Under the pieces are notes generated by a model that saw only the letters and a list, made by a program, of their open reading frames with translations, did no database searches and was not told the origin of the DNA. From a virus: DNA of 38,141 nucleotides. Shown here piece by piece: positions 1 to 11,600 of this stretch. Numbering within the stretch: the stretch's first letter is position 1; each line of letters opens with the position of its first letter. The stretch lies in the IMG/VR virus record IMGVR_UViG_3300018426_000061, positions 1-38,141 of that record. One strand, written 5' to 3'. A program made the translations under genes and the position numbers.

Positions 1-1572
1 GTAAGACCAGCGGTTATGTATTCTGGACAACTGCCCTACTCTGGATTGACAAAAAATGATCAATATGACTACAATCAACAAAGTTACGGTTTTGTAGCAA
101 GGCCACCAGATATAGGAACAATGTGCCTTGTTGCTTTTACTGAAGGCGGCGACGGCCGTGGCTACATTATCGGCTATGTGCCTGACGAGTTTATGAATGC
201 TAACACATTTAATAATTTTGAAGCAGAGTACAATAAAAAAACGCCGCCTGGATATAAAAACGATCCCGACACTAATGAAAGACAGCTTAATGAAAAAGGA
301 CCGTTTAAAGGAAATAGTTCACCTAGTGCTGGGTTGTATGACAACAGAATTAAGCTAGAAAAAGTAAACGGGTACTGGGCAGATCCTGATCGTGGACCGC
401 AAACTTATGGGCCAAGACGAGATCCTGTGAGTATGGTACAAGGTTGGAGCTCTCCGGGACCTTACAAGTACGATGGACCAAAACTTGCTAAAACACCAGA
501 ACCAGTAGGCGAAGTTCGCAACGAACTCCCATTCTCTCGTTTAGGCGGTACTAATTTAATAATGGACGACGGTAATCCAGGTTTGTATCGAACTACCTTA
601 GCTAAGGATGGTAAACGTGAATATGTGCCTGCTCCTAGTGGCGAAAGAACAATTCCTCACAGTGAACAGTTTAGAATAGAAACTAGGACTGGTCATAAAA
701 TTATAATGCACAATAGTGAAGACTTTATAACAATAATACATTCAAACGGCGATAGCTGGATGGAGTTTACAGCAAACGGAAAAATTGATGTTTATTCACG
801 GGGAGGCATCAGTATGGCCACCGAAAAAGATGAAAAAGCGGGTATTAATTTCCACGCACATCAATTGAATATAGATGTAGATGAACTGAATATATCAGCC
901 AAAACAGCAATAAACATTGAACAAAGAAGCAACCCCGAAGCTGAGCCTAACTTTGCACTTAAAGTAAAAGAGGGAAAACTGGATATTCTGTCTACCACAG
1001 GTTTAGATATTGAAAATAGAATACATGATGGTACAAGTGTCACCGACGATGCTACCTTCAAATTAAAACATAATTATGATATTAAGTCTCTAGAGTTATT
1101 AGCAGGCGACATTCCTGCAGAAGTTTCATCTGACAATAAGTTTGTGGCATTTGCATACGATCACGCTGAAGAAAAATTTGAAATAAATGCTCCTAAGGCA
1201 CGTTTAGAAAGCAAAATTACAGATGCTACAACAGCACTGGTAAACGGAAGTGCTCAATCTTCGCCACACGGAACATTTCAGTTTGAAGAAATGCCTACAA
1301 TGATGCATGATATGCCTGCAAGCTTTACTAAAATTGATGAAGAAAAAACCAAATACAGCGATCATGATACACTTAAAACTCCGTTAGGTCGTGTACCACG
1401 TAAGCAGCCTTGGCGACATACAGAAAACTTAGATCCTACAAAATATATGCCTGAGAAGATATTGTATGGTATTGAAAAGGTTGAAGATTCCGAACCAGTA
1501 TATGCAAAATCCACAATAAGTGACACAGGTATAGCAGCTAAGAAAATACATGAAGAAAGAGGAGGTTACTAA
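1..1572 (+). CDS. 5: gp5-like baseplate central hub/spike protein (5' end outside window)
   Basis: Baseplate hub and needle protein at the centre of a contractile tail, which pierces the cell envelope. The frame is open from base 1 (codons gta aga cca gcg gtt before the first ATG at 16), and residues just after that ATG already look like the middle of an OB-fold, so the gene very probably begins upstream. Seen: an N-terminal OB-like part with the stretch RPPDIGTMCLVAFTEGGDGR, then a VgrG/gp5-type segment with TGHKIIMHNSEDF (about residues 230-242), then a beta-rich repetitive stretch (GKIDVYSRGG, LNIDVDELNISAKTAINI) expected of the needle. In T4 gp5 a lysozyme domain sits between the OB and needle parts; none is recognisable here. 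The next gene, gp25, overlaps by one base (TAATG). The gp5 assignment rests on these motifs and on synteny. Confidence 0.8.
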   Translation, partial: VRPAVMYSGQLPYSGLTKNDQYDYNQQSYGFVARPPDIGTMCLVAFTEGGDGRGYIIGYVPDEFMNANTFNNFEAEYNKKTPPGYKNDPDTNERQLNEKGPFKGNSSPSAGLYDNRIKLEKVNGYWADPDRGPQTYGPRRDPVSMVQGWSSPGPYKYDGPKLAKTPEPVGEVRNELPFSRLGGTNLIMDDGNPGLYRTTLAKDGKREYVPAPSGERTIPHSEQFRIETRTGHKIIMHNSEDFITIIHSNGDSWMEFTANGKIDVYSRGGISMATEKDEKAGINFHAHQLNIDVDELNISAKTAINIEQRSNPEAEPNFALKVKEGKLDILSTTGLDIENRIHDGTSVTDDATFKLKHNYDIKSLELLAGDIPAEVSSDNKFVAFAYDHAEEKFEINAPKARLESKITDATTALVNGSAQSSPHGTFQFEEMPTMMHDMPASFTKIDEEKTKYSDHDTLKTPLGRVPRKQPWRHTENLDPTKYMPEKILYGIEKVEDSEPVYAKSTISDTGIAAKKIHEERGGY

Positions 1573-2072
1573 TGCCAAAACTGGAAAAAAAGTTATACAA
1601 AGAAGTAGTAGTTCCTTCTACTAGATCTACAAATTATGGACTACCAGGAAGAACATATGTAGGATTCTCTACCACAGATCCTACACGAAAAACAGTAGCA
1701 ATTTATGATTTTGAATGTATAAAACAAGATATAATAAATCATTTTCATATTAGGCAAGGAGAGAAATTATCAGATCCTTCGTTTGGTACTATTATATGGG
1801 ATATCTTATTTGAACCGTTAACAGATGTCTTAAAAGAAGCAATCACAAAAGACGTTTCGGATATTATTAATTTCGATCCAAGAGTATCAGCTGATAAAAT
1901 CATTGTTGATCAATATGAACACGGAATACAAATAGAAGCAAATATTCTTTATAAGCCTTATAACTTGACTGAATTTATGCAGTTAAGATTTGATAACAGA
2001 GCTGGTTTCTTAATACCTACAACACAAAATATCCAACGAGATTCTATTCCAAACGGTAGTGACTTAGTTTAA
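1572..2072 (+). CDS. 25: gp25-like baseplate wedge protein
   Basis: Baseplate wedge component of the gp25 family. In contractile systems this protein sits next to gp6 and helps start sheath polymerisation. The 166-residue product carries the family core: residues about 62-80 RQGEKLSDPSFGTIIWDILF, then EPLTDVLKE, then FDPRV, which corresponds to the conserved E-P-R motif with Asp replacing Glu. The C-terminal half (EANILYKPYNLTEFMQLRFDN) fits the closing beta strands. The protein is slightly longer than T4 gp25 because of an N-terminal extension of about 45 residues. The start is clear: GGAGG lies seven bases upstream of an ATG that overlaps the previous stop (TAATG), suggesting translational coupling. 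Confidence 0.93.
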   Translation: MPKLEKKLYKEVVVPSTRSTNYGLPGRTYVGFSTTDPTRKTVAIYDFECIKQDIINHFHIRQGEKLSDPSFGTIIWDILFEPLTDVLKEAITKDVSDIINFDPRVSADKIIVDQYEHGIQIEANILYKPYNLTEFMQLRFDNRAGFLIPTTQNIQRDSIPNGSDLV

Positions 2073-2091
2073 AACCAGTAGTTTTATACAG

Positions 2092-2099
2092 GATAAATA
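2092..2099 (+). promoter_or_regulatory. T4-type late promoter element (GATAAATA) before gp6
   Basis: The 45-base gap between gp25 and gp6 contains GATAAATA, matching the T4-like late promoter pattern (TATAAATA in T4, NATAAATA in marine relatives), with no -35 box, as expected for a gp55/gp33-dependent late promoter. It lies 22 bases before the gp6 ATG, and the same octamer recurs before two other genes in this window. Confidence 0.65.
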
Positions 2100-2120
2100 T
2101 TATATTATGAGGACCTAGTG

Positions 2121-5100
2121 ATGTCAACAACTGATAGACAGAATAGATTACTAGTTGCAGAAGACTGGAAACGTATCTATCAAAGCTTTAGAAATGCAGA
2201 CTTTTTGTCTTATGACTTCGACAACTTACGTCGAACAATGATAACTTATCTAAGAACAAATTATCCAGAAGACTTTAACGATTATATTGAATCTAGTGAA
2301 TATATTGCACTGGTAGATTTAATTGCGTATCTTGGGCAAGCATTCTCTTTCAGAACAGATCTTAATGCTAGAGAAAACTTTCTTGAAACAGCAGAAAGAA
2401 GAGAAAGTGTACTTAGGTTAGCAAGATTGCTAAGTTATCACGCAAAGCGTAATCAAGCATTAAACGGTTTACTTAAATTACAAAGCGTTGCAACAACTGA
2501 AAATATATTAGATTCTAGTGGGTTAAATTTGTCAGGTGTTAATGTAACATGGAACGACCTTACAAACACTAATTCAGACGAGCAAATAACAAAAATTTTA
2601 AATGCTGCACTTCCTGTAAATGTAGGCATAGGCAACCCTATTGCAAAAGATACAATTGGCGGTGTATATACAGAACAATATAGGTTTAATTCAAACAATG
2701 ACGGATTAGCATTATTTCCTTTTACAAGAAATGTAAATGGTGTAAACACTAAATTTGAAGTTGTAAGCACAAAAATAGAAAATAGTGCAGTAACAGAAGA
2801 AGATCCATACCCAGGAAACAAGTTTAGTATCATTTATAAAGATGATGGTAAAGGAAAAGCTAGTGATAACTCAGGTTATTTTGTGCATTTTAGACAAGGC
2901 CAGCTTGTAGATGGTACATTTAATCTTACAAATCCTACAACCAATCAAGTAGTCGCAATTGATGAAATAAACATTAACGAAACAGACGTATGGCTATATT
3001 CCCTTGATGAAAATAACATAGAAAATGAACTTTGGACCAAAGTGAGTGCTACTGAGGGCAATAATGTAATTTACAATAGTTTAGAAAAAGGCGAAAAAAA
3101 TATCTACAGTATTTTAACACGTATTGAAGATAGGATTAGTCTAGTGTTTGGTGATGGCGTATTCGGAAATCTACCACAAGGTAGTTTTAAAATTTACTAT
3201 AGAATAAGTGAATCAGCTACAACTTTAGTTCAGCCTAATGCTTTAGGGACTGTGGTTGTTTCGTTGCCATACCTTAGTCATACAAATACAGCTGAAACAT
3301 TAACACTTACTTTTAAACTCCAAAATACAATTGAAAATGGTGCTGTATCTGAGACAAATGAAAACATAAAAAATAATGCTCCGAGTAACTATTACACTCA
3401 AAACAGAATGATAACAGCAGAAGATTATCAGATTGCGCCTTTAGTTCGCAATCAAGAAGTAGTAAAAGTAAAAAGTGTAAATCGAGTAAGCAGCGGAATC
3501 AGTAGATATTTTGATTTAATAGATAGCACAGGAAAATACAGCAAAACAAACTTATTTGGTGCTGATGGAATAATTTACAAGCAAGACTATACAAAGAAAA
3601 CTAACTTTACTTTTGCAACAAAAACTGATATAGAAGGCGCTGTACAAAATACAATTATTCCTATATTAAGAGATTACAATTTACGCAATTTTTATTACAA
3701 TGAGTATCCTGTGACAACAGTAGCAGGAAACAATTACATGTGGTCTAGTGTTACTAATGTTACTAATCAAAATACAGGTTATGTACAAGACACAAGTGGA
3801 GAAAACGTTACTTTAGGATCCTATAGTGATTCTTCTTTAAGTTTACTTGTGCCTAATTCATTAGTAAAATTTGTAGCTCCTGCTGGATATCACTTTATGC
3901 CAGATAACACACTCATGGCAGGTGCAGCTGATCATTCAGGTTCAAAAAGTTATATTTGGTCAAAAATTATCAGTGTAGCTAATGACGGTACTGATGCTAC
4001 AGCAACAGGCGAAGGTGCAGTAAAACTTACTGATAAAATTCCTTCTACTGCAAAATTAGATAGAGTTATTACAAAGTTAGCTACTAATATTTCAACGGAT
4101 TTAGAAACACAAATAATAGATCAGTGTTTTGCTAAGAATACTTTTGGATTAAGATATGATCAAACAAGCCAATCTTGGAAATTAATTACACTTGATAATC
4201 TTAACACTGTGTCTAATTTCTCTTTATCTCGTGCAGGTAACACTTCAAGCGAGCAAGCAGATTCTAGTTGGTTGTTACTGTTCGAAGCTGACGGCAACAA
4301 ATATACTATTACGTATAGAGCAAGCAAATTTGTTTTTGAAAGTCCCAACGAGATAAGATTTTTCTTTGATTCAACTGATAAGGTTTTCGAAAACGTATCT
4401 GGCAAAGTAGTGAAAGATAAGATATCAGTTTTAAGCATTAACACCCAACCTGATAGTTTATCACCTTTCACTGTTGATTATGACTGGGAAATAATTGCTA
4501 ATGTGAGAGATTCTGATGGCTATGTAGACAGTAGTAAGATTGAAATAACATTTTTCGATAAAGATGAAGATGCTGTAGTTGATGATCCTGAATTATTTGA
4601 CATAATTGTTGCTGAGGACACAAATGCGTCAGACAAATTAGTGTTTAGAAAAAAACAAGTTAACATAGACGGCACTGAAACTTATGTTTATTATGATAAC
4701 ACTGACAACACAATTAGAGTTTTTGATAAAAAAGCAGATTTACAAGTGACTAGTGTGTATGATGACGGCCAGGTGTTTTACTTTATACAAGAAAATCTTT
4801 TCCAAGTGTTAAACAAAGCAAGCGGTAATTTAATTACAACTGCTGATTATGCTGGAAACAAAGGAAGGGATAACCTAAAATTCCACTATGTGCACGCAGC
4901 TGATAAAGATAGAAGATTAGATCCTAGTGTAAGTAACATTATTGATGTGTATATGCTTACAGCAAATTATGATACGCAATTTAGATTGTATTTGCAAGAT
5001 CAAGTGACTTTTCCTAAGCCGCCGAGTAGCGATCAATTATACATTAACTATAGTTCAGAACTTAATAAAATCAAATCAATTAGTGATGAAATAATATACC

Positions 5101-5636
5101 ATCCTGTTAAGTATAAAATATTATTTGGAAGTAAAGCTGACAGTAACTTGCAAGCAACATTTAAAATTGTTAAAAATCCAGAAGCTGTAATTAATGACAA
5201 TGATTTAAAAACTGAAGTGTTATCTGCTATAAACAGATTTTTTGCTTTAGAAAATTGGGATTTTGGAGATACATTCTATTTCTCAGAATTATCTGCATAT
5301 ATTTTAGAAGAACTTAGTCCTAACTTAGTTACATTTGTAGTGGTACCAAATAATGAAACAGATGTGTTTGGAAGCTTATTTGAAGTAAAAGCAGAATCAG
5401 ACGAAATCTTTATAAGCGGTGCAAGAGTAAACGACATAGCTATTATAGATGCTGTAACAGCATCTAAACTCAAAGCAAGCGGTTCGATTACTACTAGTAC
5501 CACAAGTGTAAATGCAGGAGTACAAAGCTCTGCATTAAGTACAACCGGCACCACATATACTAGTTCAACTAATACAACTTCAAGTAGCACTAGTTCTAGT
5601 AGTTCAAGCTCAAGCGGCGGAGGAAGCAGTTACTAA
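2121..5636 (+). CDS. 6: gp6-like baseplate wedge protein with serine-rich tail
   Basis: Main wedge protein of the baseplate, which dimerises to form the ring that links wedges around the hub. The N-terminal region (about residues 25-125) is clearly of the gp6 type, with YLRTNYPEDFNDYIESSEYI, AYLGQAFSFRTDLNARENFL and RLARLLSYHAKRN. A beta-rich middle has VFGDGVFGNLPQGSFKIYYR (about 345-365) and MITAEDYQIAPLVRNQ (about 430). The conserved C-terminal part includes ENWDFGDTFYFSELSAYILE. At 1171 residues it is much longer than T4 gp6 (about 660), and its last 50 or so residues are almost pure Ser/Thr/Gly, ending in GGGSSY. The start is set at ATG 2121 rather than the GTG at 2118 because AGGA at 2110-2113 is better spaced. 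A late promoter element lies just upstream. Confidence 0.92.
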   Translation: MSTTDRQNRLLVAEDWKRIYQSFRNADFLSYDFDNLRRTMITYLRTNYPEDFNDYIESSEYIALVDLIAYLGQAFSFRTDLNARENFLETAERRESVLRLARLLSYHAKRNQALNGLLKLQSVATTENILDSSGLNLSGVNVTWNDLTNTNSDEQITKILNAALPVNVGIGNPIAKDTIGGVYTEQYRFNSNNDGLALFPFTRNVNGVNTKFEVVSTKIENSAVTEEDPYPGNKFSIIYKDDGKGKASDNSGYFVHFRQGQLVDGTFNLTNPTTNQVVAIDEININETDVWLYSLDENNIENELWTKVSATEGNNVIYNSLEKGEKNIYSILTRIEDRISLVFGDGVFGNLPQGSFKIYYRISESATTLVQPNALGTVVVSLPYLSHTNTAETLTLTFKLQNTIENGAVSETNENIKNNAPSNYYTQNRMITAEDYQIAPLVRNQEVVKVKSVNRVSSGISRYFDLIDSTGKYSKTNLFGADGIIYKQDYTKKTNFTFATKTDIEGAVQNTIIPILRDYNLRNFYYNEYPVTTVAGNNYMWSSVTNVTNQNTGYVQDTSGENVTLGSYSDSSLSLLVPNSLVKFVAPAGYHFMPDNTLMAGAADHSGSKSYIWSKIISVANDGTDATATGEGAVKLTDKIPSTAKLDRVITKLATNISTDLETQIIDQCFAKNTFGLRYDQTSQSWKLITLDNLNTVSNFSLSRAGNTSSEQADSSWLLLFEADGNKYTITYRASKFVFESPNEIRFFFDSTDKVFENVSGKVVKDKISVLSINTQPDSLSPFTVDYDWEIIANVRDSDGYVDSSKIEITFFDKDEDAVVDDPELFDIIVAEDTNASDKLVFRKKQVNIDGTETYVYYDNTDNTIRVFDKKADLQVTSVYDDGQVFYFIQENLFQVLNKASGNLITTADYAGNKGRDNLKFHYVHAADKDRRLDPSVSNIIDVYMLTANYDTQFRLYLQDQVTFPKPPSSDQLYINYSSELNKIKSISDEIIYHPVKYKILFGSKADSNLQATFKIVKNPEAVINDNDLKTEVLSAINRFFALENWDFGDTFYFSELSAYILEELSPNLVTFVVVPNNETDVFGSLFEVKAESDEIFISGARVNDIAIIDAVTASKLKASGSITTSTTSVNAGVQSSALSTTGTTYTSSTNTTSSSTSSSSSSSSGGGSSY

Positions 5637-8600
5637 TGGCTTACGATAATTTTCAAAATGAACCTAATCTTCCTAACAGAGGCAAGTCTAAACGCAAAAG
5701 CGAAAACCACTTACCGAGAATTTTTAGAACACCATCTAATTCTAAATTTTTAGGTTCTACTCTTGACCAGCTAATACAGCCAGGAGTAGTTGGAAAACTA
5801 AACGGTTATGTTGGACGTAAAACATCGAAAGCGTATCAAAGCTCTGATATCTATATAGGTGATGTAAGTCAAGATAGAGAAAATTATCAACTTGAGCCTG
5901 CAAGTGTCATTACAGACGATTTAGGTAATGTTTCTTTTTATAAAGATTACAATGACTATATGAATAGTTTGAGTAATTACAATAGATCAATACAAGATCA
6001 TAGTACAGTTAATGAACAGGAATTTTATGCATGGAATCCGTTTATTGATTGGGATAAATTTACTAATTTTAGAGAGTACTATTGGCTACCTTCCGGGCCT
6101 AGCACAGTTAGTATTACTGGAAATAGTTTTGATGTAGAAAGCACATATACCGTTGAATTATCAGATAATTTAGATTCGTATAGTTATATTTTCACACCCG
6201 ATGGACAAACTGCTAATCCTACCCTTACTTTATACAGAGGCGTAAAGTATAAGTTTGATGTAAATGTACCTAATTTTCCTATTACTTTTAGAACAAAATT
6301 AAGCGATTCGTCAGAATTTGACCTAGACAGTTCTACTATACTATTGTACGACGGGGTAGATATTCAAGGTTTAGAGACTGGAACAGTAACTCTTGAACTA
6401 AGCACAGCAGCACCAGATAGTCTATGGTATGTTGCTGCTAATGACATCAATATGCATGGCAGAATAGAAGTAAAAGATATTTCAGACGCAACTGAAATTG
6501 ACGTAGATGCAGAAATTGTAGGAAAAAAGACTTATACATCAGGAAACGGTATTGCTTTAAGCAACGGAATAAAGATTTCCTTTGCAGGAAACGTATTGCC
6601 TGCTTCTTATAGTAATAAAGAATACTATGTTGAAGGAGTAGGCACTGCTATCAAACTAATAGATGCAAACAGTTTAGATGTAGCAAGTGCTTTTACAAGT
6701 GAAGTTATTGATGAATTTGATAGTGAAGAATTTGATAGCTTGCCGTTTAGTAAAGCTTTGGGATATGCAAAAGACAAAGACTATATTGTTATTAATAGAA
6801 GTGCAACTGACGGGAATCTGTGGGCTAGATATAACAAATGGTTTCATAAAAGTGTAATAGAAGCCAGTGCGCTGGCAAACAACTTGACTGCATCGTTAGA
6901 TGCAACACAACAAGCAACTAGACCGATACTTGAATTTGAAGCGGGTGTTAGATTATACAATTACGGTACTGAAGCTAAAACACCAATTGATCTAGTAGAT
7001 ACTATAACAAAAGATGTTTTTAGTACTATCGAAGGAAGTTTAGGTTATAACATAGATGGCGTAGACTTAAGAGATGGCCATAGAATTTTGTTTACTAATG
7101 ACAGTGACTCTTTAGTAAAAAATAGAATATTCAAAGTAAAATTTATCACTTATGATGGCACAGTAATAGATGATGCTAATGTAAGCGGCCAAAGGCAAAT
7201 AACTCTTATTGAAGAATCTGACAGTATATCACTAGCTGACGAAACAGTTTTAGTAAAGCAAGGCACTACATATGGCGGAAAAACACTTCATTATAAAACA
7301 AACAAGTGGATTTTAGGACAGGAAAAAACCAAAGTCAATCAAAGTCCTTTGTTTGATTTGTTTGACACTAACGGTTATAGTTTTTCTGACACTGCAATTT
7401 ATCCGTCAACAACATTTGTGGGAAATAGTATATTTGCTTATAAACAAGGCACAGGTTTAAACGATACTGAATTAGGTTTTCCTTTAGCATATAGAAATAT
7501 TACAAATGTAGGCGACATTGTATTTGAATCAAAACTTACAACAGATACATTCACATATGTTTCTAATGAAAACGTAATTACAGAAAAAGCTGTATCTGGC
7601 TTTTTACATCATCACACCGACAGATCTACATTTAGTAACAAAACAGGATGGATTAAAGTTACAAGTAGTGATCAATATGTTATAAGACAATTTGTATTTG
7701 ATAACACTTTTAAAAATATACTAATTGATCAATATGATAACAGTTGGGATTATGTAAACGATATGCAACTTATTGTTTACCGTAACAACAGCTTTCAAAT
7801 TCGTGATGTAGATTATACTGTAGAACAAGACGCTACAAATTTTGCAAAAATAGTTTTTGTAAAAAAACTGGTCAAAGACGATGTAGTTGTGTTAAAAACA
7901 AAAAGTTCTCAAGTTAAAAATCAAAATGGTTACTACGAGATTCCTTACTCTTTAGAAAGAAATCCAAGTAACAATCAGTTAGACGAATTTACCCTAGGCG
8001 AAGTAAATGATCATGTTGCTACAATTATAGAAAACACTACAGGTTTTACCGGTATAAATCCTGGCACAAACAATCTGCGTGACCTTGGCAATGTGAGTAT
8101 AAACGGTCGACGTTTTTTACAACATAGTGCACCTTTAAATCTTCCATTATATCATATCACTAATGACGAATCAAATATAATCAAAAGTATTAAATTTGCA
8201 AAAAATAGTTACAGTAAATTTAAAAGGGAATTTATCAGTGTTGCTGAAACATTAGGTTTTCAAAGCGATACAAAAACCCACGTAGATAGAATATTACAAG
8301 AAATTTCAAAATCACAAGCTGATACTGATTTATTTTATTTTAGTGATATGGTGCCGTACGGAGGCTTTATAAAAACTGATCATCCGATTGAAGATAGCGA
8401 CGAGATATATTTTCCTTTAGGTGAAACCTTTGACAAATCAGTGCCTAGTTATCGTGCAGTAACAGTATACTTAAATGATACCCAGTTAGTTCATGGAAAA
8501 GATTATACATTTAACAGTGAAGGTTATGCTGTTGTTACTGCAACAAAGGCTCCTGATGATACAATTACAATATACGAATATGATAGTACAAAAGGAAATA

Positions 8601-11600
8601 GCATTGCACCTACGCCTACAAAACTAGGACTGTATCCTGCCTATGAACCTAAAATATTTGTAGATACAACATATCAAACTGATACAAAAGTAATACAAGG
8701 ACACGACGGCTCTATTATAGTAGCATATGATGATTATCGAGATGATTTATTACTTGAATTAGAAAAAAGAATCTATAATAATTTAAAAGTATCATACAAC
8801 GAATCTGAATTTAATATTTTAGAAGTAAAGCCAAGCTATTACAGATCTACAAGCTTATCACGTGAAAGTATTGACAAATCTTTATTAGGAGATTTTTTCC
8901 AATGGACAAAGTTTGTAACAATAGACTATACATCGCAGACATTTTCAAGAGAAAATAGATTTAGTTACAATTATTCAGAAAGTTTTGACAGTAAGAATAA
9001 TTCATTACCTGGTTTTTGGCGTGAAATATACAAGTATTATTACGATACTGATAGACCGCACACACATCCTTGGGAAATGCTAGGCGAAACAATTGAACCA
9101 ACTTGGTGGCAGGATACGTATGGGGCAGCACCTTATACAAGTGATAACTTGTTGATGTGGGAAGATATCGAAGCAGGTATTGTGAAAACACCAGGACAAA
9201 GAATAGAATACAGATCAAATTACAAAAGATCAGGTCTTTCAAATATTATTCCTGTGGACGAACATGGTGACTTAGTGTCGCCTCTAGAAATAGGTCTTGT
9301 GTCTAACTATAATTTTAATTTAATAGAAAGGCCTTGGGTGTTCGGTGACGGTGCACCTGTTGAAGCAGCATGGCGAAGATCAAGTGAATATCCATTTGCT
9401 GCGCTAGTTGCATTTGCGTTAAACAAACCGTGTAAACTTTTCGGCACTGGGTTTGATAAGATAAATCAAGTTAGAAACTTAGCAGGAAATTTAATATACA
9501 AGCCTACTGGACAACGTATAAGACTAGAAGATATTGTATTTCCTATGAGTAAATCAGATACAACTGATGTATTTACAAGTGGTGTAATAAATTATATTGC
9601 TGAATATGTAAAAAGCAACGTTGAATCTACATATACAGATTATAAAAATAATGTACAGTCTTTAACAAATCAACTTGGTTTCAAGTTAGCTGGATTTACT
9701 GATAAGACCAAGTTAAAATTAATTTTAGATAGCAGAACGCCACTTAACAAAGGCAATGTCTTTGTGCCTGAAGAAAATTACAAAATTATAATAAACGAAA
9801 GTTCGCCAGTAGAACTTTTAAATTACAGCGGCGTTATTATAGAAAAAATTGCAGAAGGCTTTCTAATAAAAGGTTATAGCTCTAATAGAAGCTACTTTTT
9901 AACTTATCCTATACTTTCAAGAAAAAGTGACTTTGCAATAAATGTAGGCGGAGTAAGCGAACCTTTTGTAGAATGGGTAAGTGGAAACTTTTACACTGCT
10001 GGCACAATAGTAAGAAACAACAGTGCATTTTATAGGTGTTCAAAAGATAATAAAGAAACAGAATTTTCTGAAGTAAACTTTTCACCACTTGCAGAGCTTC
10101 CTATAGAAGGAGGGCGTGATGCAATAATTTCAACTCAGTTTAACAAAAGCAAAGTAGTTGAAGTTCCTTACGGTACACTGTTTACAGAAATACAAGATGT
10201 AGTAGATTTCTTACTAGGTTATGAAGCATATTTGTTGTCTAAAGGATTTGTTTTTGACTTTTTTGATAATACAATTAACAAAGTTTTAGATTGGAAACAT
10301 TCTATACAAGAATTTTTGTTTTGGACATTATACAATCTAGATTCGGGTGCAGCTATTTCGTTAAGCCCTAGTGCATCTTATCTACAGCTAGCAAGTAATA
10401 GCACTATTGTAAGTAACATATTAACAGGTCCTAACGATTATACATTATTGCAAGCAGACGGATCATATTTAGACATAGAAAACACTACATTGAGTAGACT
10501 TGATAACGACTTTGTAATGTTTATAAATCCAGACGTTACAGGTCAGGGTGTGTTTTATGTTGAGCTGCCTATGACTCAAACTGAACATGTTGTGTTATTA
10601 GATAATGAAACAGTGTTTAATGATATTATCTATGATAAAACACCAGGTTATAGACAAGAAAGAATAAAATTATTAGGTTATAGAACAGAAGAATGGACAG
10701 GTAGTACAAACATTCCTGGCTTTATTTACAGTGATGCTACTGCTGCTGAATGGAAACAAAATGTGCCTTATGATATTGGCACTCTTGTAAAGCATAAACA
10801 GTTTTATTATGTAGCAGATGTAAAAGTTGCACCGTCAACTGTGTTTAACGATGCAGAATGGATTAAATTATCAGAACAACCTAGACAGGGACTTTTCCCT
10901 AACTTTGAATATAAAACAAATCAGTTTACTGATTTTTATGATTTAGATAGTGACAATCTTGATACTGAACAACAAAGATTTGCACAGCATTTAATCGGAT
11001 ATCAAAAAAGAGACTATTTAGAAAATATTATTAATAATAGTGTTAGTCAGTACAAATTTTATCAAGGTATGATTTTAGAAAAAGGCACGTCTAACGCTCT
11101 TTCTAAATTGTTTGATGTTCTTGCAAGCAGCGACAAAGATAGTTTAGAATTTTATGAAGAATGGGCCATACGAGACGGACAATATGGTGGAGTAGACATT
11201 TTCGACGAATTTGAAGCTCCTATTGACGAATCAAAAATACTTGCAAATCCGCAGCCTATTTTATTAACAAATCAAAGTTCTGAATTTACAAGTGATGTTG
11301 TATATAGACTCAAGCCGTTTGAAGTTAGTGTTCCTACAAAAAATTACGATAACAATCCTTTCCCTACAAAGGTAGTTGTAGATACATTTACAAATTCACC
11401 AGGTTATGTTCACAAAGAAGATGTGGTTAAAATTGTAGATACTATGGACGATCTTGTAGGAACAAAAATCAAAACTGTACGCCGCAATGAATTTGTATGG
11501 GCAGGAAAAGAAGGTTTATCATGGAGTGTAAATCGCCATATAAGAGCAGACGTTGATATTGCTAGTATAAATGTCGGAAGTACAATAAAAATTACTACAA

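Noticed and set aside
861-1061. Minus-strand open frame of 66 codons opposite the gp5-like gene
   Set aside because: It lies wholly inside a well-supported gene on the other strand and has no ribosome binding site or recognisable content; it is a shadow, as are the other minus-strand frames.
9460-9475. GATAAATC inside the giant gene (and a similar site near 22240) as late promoters
   Set aside because: They differ from the GATAAATA form at the last base and lie inside coding sequence, with no gene start nearby.
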